Origin: Novacetimonas maltaceti
GTDB taxonomy: Bacteria > Pseudomonadota > Alphaproteobacteria > Acetobacterales > Acetobacteraceae
Length of the DNA: 64,000 nt
NCBI RefSeq assembly: GCF_002906255.1
Contig: NZ_POTC01000007.1
Span: forward strand, 37,562 to 101,561
Direction of reading: 5' to 3'
Of this stretch, positions 60,869-64,000 are shown piece after piece; positions within the stretch are counted from its first letter, which is position 1; the number at the start of each line of letters is the position of its first letter. The position numbers and the translations under genes were made by a program. Under the pieces are notes generated by a model. The model had not been told where the DNA came from and searched no databases. It saw nothing but the letters and a program-made list of their open reading frames with translations.

Positions 60869-61435
60869 TCAGGCGCGATTCGCGTCGTTGACGATAAAGC
60901 GGTAAGTCCAGACGAATATGACATAAAGCACCGGAAAGCTGCCGAATGCCAAGATGCTTTCGAACATGAATGGTATCGTTTCCACAAGATGCAGCGCCAG
61001 CGCCGAACACAGCACCCATTGCAGCGCGGTCGCGAACACCATGACGATGCCGAACACCAGCCACAGCACAAAGACATTCAGCCGCGCCAGCATGTAACGC
61101 CCCGAAAGCCCGATGCCATGCACCACCAGCATGATGAGCAGCATGACACCCGGTGGCTCGAAACTCAGCAGGTCGACACACAGCCCCAGCCCGAACACCG
61201 CGACCGATGGCATCAGCGCCGGGCGGAAGACCGACCACAGGAACACCGACACCTGCACGATGGCGGGCATCAGTTCCGCCTGCGCGGGGATATTGAGCGG
61301 CGCGGACAGCACCAGCGTCACCAGCAGCACGAACAGGCACGGCAGGCAGTGCCGCATGAACAGGTCCGTGCCGTGGGCCAGTCCGGCGCGCGGCTGGATC
61401 TCGGGTTTCAGCGATGGCGGGGGAAGCGGCTTCAT
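60869..61435 (-). CDS. mreD: rod-shape-determining protein MreD
   Basis: An inner-membrane component of the elongasome, 188 aa with about six hydrophobic helices. There is a family block at PALMPSVAVFGLGLCVDLLSFEPPGVMLL. It follows mreC by 12 bp and precedes mrdA by 46 bp. Identification rests on topology, size and synteny together. Confidence 0.92.
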   Translation of the reverse strand: MKPLPPPSLKPEIQPRAGLAHGTDLFMRHCLPCLFVLLVTLVLSAPLNIPAQAELMPAIVQVSVFLWSVFRPALMPSVAVFGLGLCVDLLSFEPPGVMLLIMLVVHGIGLSGRYMLARLNVFVLWLVFGIVMVFATALQWVLCSALALHLVETIPFMFESILAFGSFPVLYVIFVWTYRFIVNDANRA

Positions 61436-61447
61436 CCATGCACCCCT

Positions 61448-62353
61448 TCATCCCCGCTTCGGCTGGAACTGGGGCGGAAGGGTCATGGTCCGCCCGACGG
61501 AAGGCAGCGGGATGCGCCCCGGCGCGTCAGGCGGGACAACCGCATCGGCATAGTTGAAGATCCGCAGGATATCGAGGTGTTCCAGTCCCGCGGCGGGAAT
61601 CACCACCGGCGTGCCGGGACGCAGGTAATGGACATGCCCCACCGGAAGGCCCGCAGGCAGGGATTCGATTTCGCCGTTGGTCACGACGCGCTCCCCCTCC
61701 ACCGGCATGTTGTCCTGCGGGTAATAGATGATCTTTGGCGTGGCGGAATTGTCCCCCGCCATGATCGCCGCCGCATGGCTGGATTCCAGGGTCACGGGCA
61801 GCCTGCTGGAGGAATCGGTGATCAGCAGCACGCGCGCCGAACGCTTGCCCACCTCGGTGACGCGCCCGGCAAGGCCCGCGCCGTCAAGGGCGATGCCGTC
61901 CTTGCGCACGTTGGTATCTGGATTGATCGACAGCAGCACCGCGCGCGCATACAGGCCGCTGGTATCACGCACCACGCGCCCGGTGACATAGGAGGGGGCA
62001 TCGTCGGGAATCCAGTGCAGGTTGGCCTTCAGCGTCGCATTTTCATCCGCCAGCGCCGCCGCCACGTCGTACCAGTGCTGCAGGTTGGCATTTTCCGTGC
62101 GCAGGCGGATGTTTTCCGCCTCCAGGTTGCGGATGTCCTGAAGATTCCCCGAAAGTTCACGCAACCGCGCCTGCGGCCATGCCACAAGGCCATAGGCCGG
62201 GGCAAGCATGTCGGCCACCTGCATGCGCACATGTTCGATCAGGGGTCGGTCCGCCTTGCCCAGCAGGATGATGCCGCAGGCGACAAGGATCAGGAATGGC
62301 AGCACAAGCTTGCCCATCGCCTGACGGGACTGGATGGAAACCGGCATCACCAT
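61448..62353 (-). CDS. mreC: rod-shape-determining protein MreC
   Basis: A periplasmic scaffold protein anchored by one helix (residues about 20-40), 301 aa. A coiled coil (LRELSGNLQDIRNLEAENIR, about 75-95) follows, and then the paired beta-barrels: RVVRDTSGLYARAVLLSINPDTNVRKDGIAL, AGLAGRVTEVGKRSARVLLITDSSSRLPV. The start is taken at MVMPVSIQ with AAAAGGGG upstream. A GTG at 62368 is in frame. It couples MreB filaments to MrdA/RodA. Confidence 0.93.
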   Translation of the reverse strand: MVMPVSIQSRQAMGKLVLPFLILVACGIILLGKADRPLIEHVRMQVADMLAPAYGLVAWPQARLRELSGNLQDIRNLEAENIRLRTENANLQHWYDVAAALADENATLKANLHWIPDDAPSYVTGRVVRDTSGLYARAVLLSINPDTNVRKDGIALDGAGLAGRVTEVGKRSARVLLITDSSSRLPVTLESSHAAAIMAGDNSATPKIIYYPQDNMPVEGERVVTNGEIESLPAGLPVGHVHYLRPGTPVVIPAAGLEHLDILRIFNYADAVVPPDAPGRIPLPSVGRTMTLPPQFQPKRG

Positions 62354-62487
62354 GCCCCTTTTCCGCACCTGTCCACGCGCCGGCCGGACCTATCGAACGT
62401 GCCTGAGCGCCGGCCCCCCATAGTCCTGCATTCCCCTTGTCTTGTCTTGCGCCTGCGCCACGCCGGACTGTGGCATGGCGTCGATAG

Positions 62488-63630
<1,143 letters not shown>

Positions 63631-63820
63631 TCAGGTCGAGGGCTTACCGGTGCTGACGGATGGGAGCAAGAGGAGAGATGGTTTTAATTCGTTAATTCAT
63701 GGCCGCCAAGGCGCTTTGTTACAAAATGCCCAAATTTTATCACGCAGGATATCCTTTCCTGTGCGGCGCACACTACAATATGACCCCTTGCCGGACGCGG
63801 CAGTTCCGCCGTCCCCGCAC

Positions 63821-64000
63821 ATGAGATTGATGAGAATGATCCTGCACGATTTACTGCGCCGACCGCTGGCGATCGCGACCCTTGCCGTCGCCTCCATGAC
63901 GACGGTTGCCTGCACCGACAATTATGACCCCGGTCAGCGCGCGATCGCTGGTGGCCTGATCGGGGCGGGCGGGGGCGCCGCGATCGGCGCGCTTGCCGGC
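63821..64000 (+). CDS. glycine-zipper lipoprotein, cut by the window edge
   Basis: The visible 60 residues start MRLMRMILHDLLRRPLAIATLAVASMTTVAC, a signal peptide with lipobox TVAC. The following mature part, TDNYDPGQRAIAGGLIGAGG and AAIGALAG, has the Gly-spaced pattern of glycine-zipper outer-membrane lipoproteins (SlyB/17 kDa antigen-like). The rest is beyond the window. Divergent from mreB. A possible -10 TACAAT lies at 63774-63779. Confidence 0.75.
   Translation, partial: MRLMRMILHDLLRRPLAIATLAVASMTTVACTDNYDPGQRAIAGGLIGAGGGAAIGALAG

Overview
The window is a GC-rich (roughly 60-65%), gene-dense chromosomal segment from an alphaproteobacterium. Family Acetobacteraceae, and an acetic acid bacterium such as Komagataeibacter or Gluconacetobacter, is the best guess. 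The case rests on C4-pathway 5-aminolevulinate synthase, Entner-Doudoroff edd-eda, a gap-pgk cluster behind a transketolase-like gene, NrtR-type control of NAD synthesis, and the overall style of the proteins. The genus is an inference from gene content. No phage, transposase, CRISPR array or rRNA operon was found.

Layout from left to right. 1-2.9 kb: nadB (cut by the left edge) and nadA behind the regulator gene nrtR, with a perfect inverted-repeat operator upstream of nadA. 3.1-8.9 kb: a ferritin-like protein, an AldA-type aldehyde dehydrogenase, pantothenate kinase, glycerate 2-kinase and a small lipoprotein. 8.9-16.4 kb: recA, a gamma-glutamyltransferase-like lipoprotein, a strikingly AT-rich orphan membrane gene, a DsbA-type thioredoxin-fold protein, a GNAT acetyltransferase, hemA and a lipoprotein. 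16.6-21 kb: transketolase-like gene, gap, pgk. 21-25.4 kb: ftsY-mtaB-dapF, glyoxalase I and a methyltransferase. 25.5-30.8 kb: a DcaP-like porin, a small exported protein and a FecCD/BtuCD-type ABC importer. 31-35.9 kb: gcvT-gcvH-gcvP behind a tandem glycine riboswitch. 36-38 kb: an ABM-domain protein and speD/speE for spermidine. 38-47 kb: divergent uvrA/ssb, kptA, then gyrA-coaD-cyclophilin. 47-57 kb: tRNA-Lys, a cupin-like exported protein, edd-eda, alkB, an MFS exporter, a DUF2076 protein and glyQ-glyS. 57-63.5 kb: the cell-shape operon mreB-mreC-mreD-mrdA-rodA with a DUF3293 gene at its tail. The right edge cuts a glycine-zipper lipoprotein.

Most genes are core metabolism or housekeeping. 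Central carbon flow is covered by edd/eda, gap/pgk and glycerate kinase, one-carbon flow by the glycine cleavage system, and DNA repair by recA, uvrA, ssb and alkB.

The least ordinary signals are four. (1) A dispersed palindromic repeat, seen five times in intergenic DNA, folds into an outer stem with two hairpins and shows one compensatory base-pair change. (2) A second two-hairpin repeat, seen twice, also has compensatory changes. (3) The transketolase-like protein in front of gap has lost the residues that bind thiamine diphosphate and the catalytic glutamate while keeping the fold, so it looks like a pseudoenzyme. (4) An AT-rich, apparently foreign membrane-protein gene lies at 12.1-12.6 kb. 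Transcription, activity and database distribution could not be tested here.
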